Assembly (NCBI GenBank): GCA_002734085.1 | Contig: NVXV01000012.1 | Span: 1-64,000 of the forward strand | From: Fluviicola sp. | Lineage (GTDB): Bacteria; Bacteroidota; Bacteroidia; Flavobacteriales_D; Crocinitomicaceae | Direction of reading: 5' to 3' | Length of the DNA: 64,000 nt | Shown here: one piece after another, positions 63,916 to 64,000 of the stretch | Layout: the number at the start of each line of letters is the position of its first letter | Numbering within the stretch: position 1 is the first letter of the stretch | Notes under the pieces: generated by a model | Databases searched by the model: none | What the model was told of the DNA's origin: nothing | Seen by the model: the letters and a program-made list of their open reading frames with translations, nothing else | Position numbers and translations under genes: made by a program

Positions 63916-64000
63916 TTATTTAAAGAGAAAAATTACAGATTTTAACAGAGAGGTGTTAATTGTTTTTTCAAACTTTGATAAACACCTTGATTATAATTGG

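Noticed and set aside
1-64000. CRISPR arrays, tRNA, rRNA, IS elements and phage integration sites
   Set aside because: I looked for regularly spaced direct repeats, cloverleaf-like segments and transposase or integrase motifs and found none convincing; short tRNAs could still be missed by eye.

Overview
The window looks like a chromosomal segment of a Bacteroidota bacterium, most likely from Flavobacteriales (Crocinitomicaceae/Cryomorphaceae-like). The taxon is inferred from gene content; no rRNA is present to confirm it. The evidence is: three secreted proteins ending in type IX secretion (T9SS) sorting domains, a PorU-type sortase next to a PorV-like barrel, TAnnTTTG promoter -7 boxes, a DUF4290-murA pair, a cysteine-less L36, and AT-rich DNA.

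Layout. 1-3 kb: the end of a repeat-rich T9SS adhesin, then a VWA-domain gene split by an 11-bp tandem repeat. 3-18 kb: ahcY, a PAS-SpoIIE phosphatase, porU-like and porV-like genes, pssA, a TlpA-like thioredoxin, DUF4290-murA, an unlisted 32-residue membrane ORF, a CFI-box protein with an overlapping partner, and a small lipoprotein. 18.3-22.5 kb: a compact thyA-folA-topB-thioredoxin-like cluster. 22.5-29.3 kb: an accessory block, all on the minus strand, with a DUF262/HNH nuclease, a JAMM metallopeptidase-like protein, a large exported protein, a small lipoprotein, an ART/PARP-like protein and a small unknown. 29.5-37 kb: two T9SS cargo proteins, a DEAD-box helicase, rpsF-rpsR-rplI, a TrmH-type methyltransferase, REP-like palindromes and an AraC regulator. 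37-46.6 kb: a HEAT-like protein, a membrane protein, a deoxynucleoside kinase, a GH3-family enzyme with a coupled exported protein, NfeD-flotillin, and der-era. 46.7-63.9 kb: the complete str-S10-spc-alpha ribosomal supercluster on the minus strand (rpsL to rplQ, 32 genes including rpmD and rpmJ), with a candidate promoter at its head and a strong terminator at its end.

How the genes relate. Most of the window is housekeeping: translation, nucleotide metabolism, cell wall and phospholipid synthesis, and ribosome-assembly GTPases. The sortase and barrel are probably part of the machinery that anchors cargo like the three CTD proteins here. The 22.5-29.3 kb block is the best candidate for an undescribed, possibly defence-related module: it has nuclease, JAMM and ART-like folds on one strand. 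No integrase, att site, tRNA, rRNA or CRISPR array was recognised.
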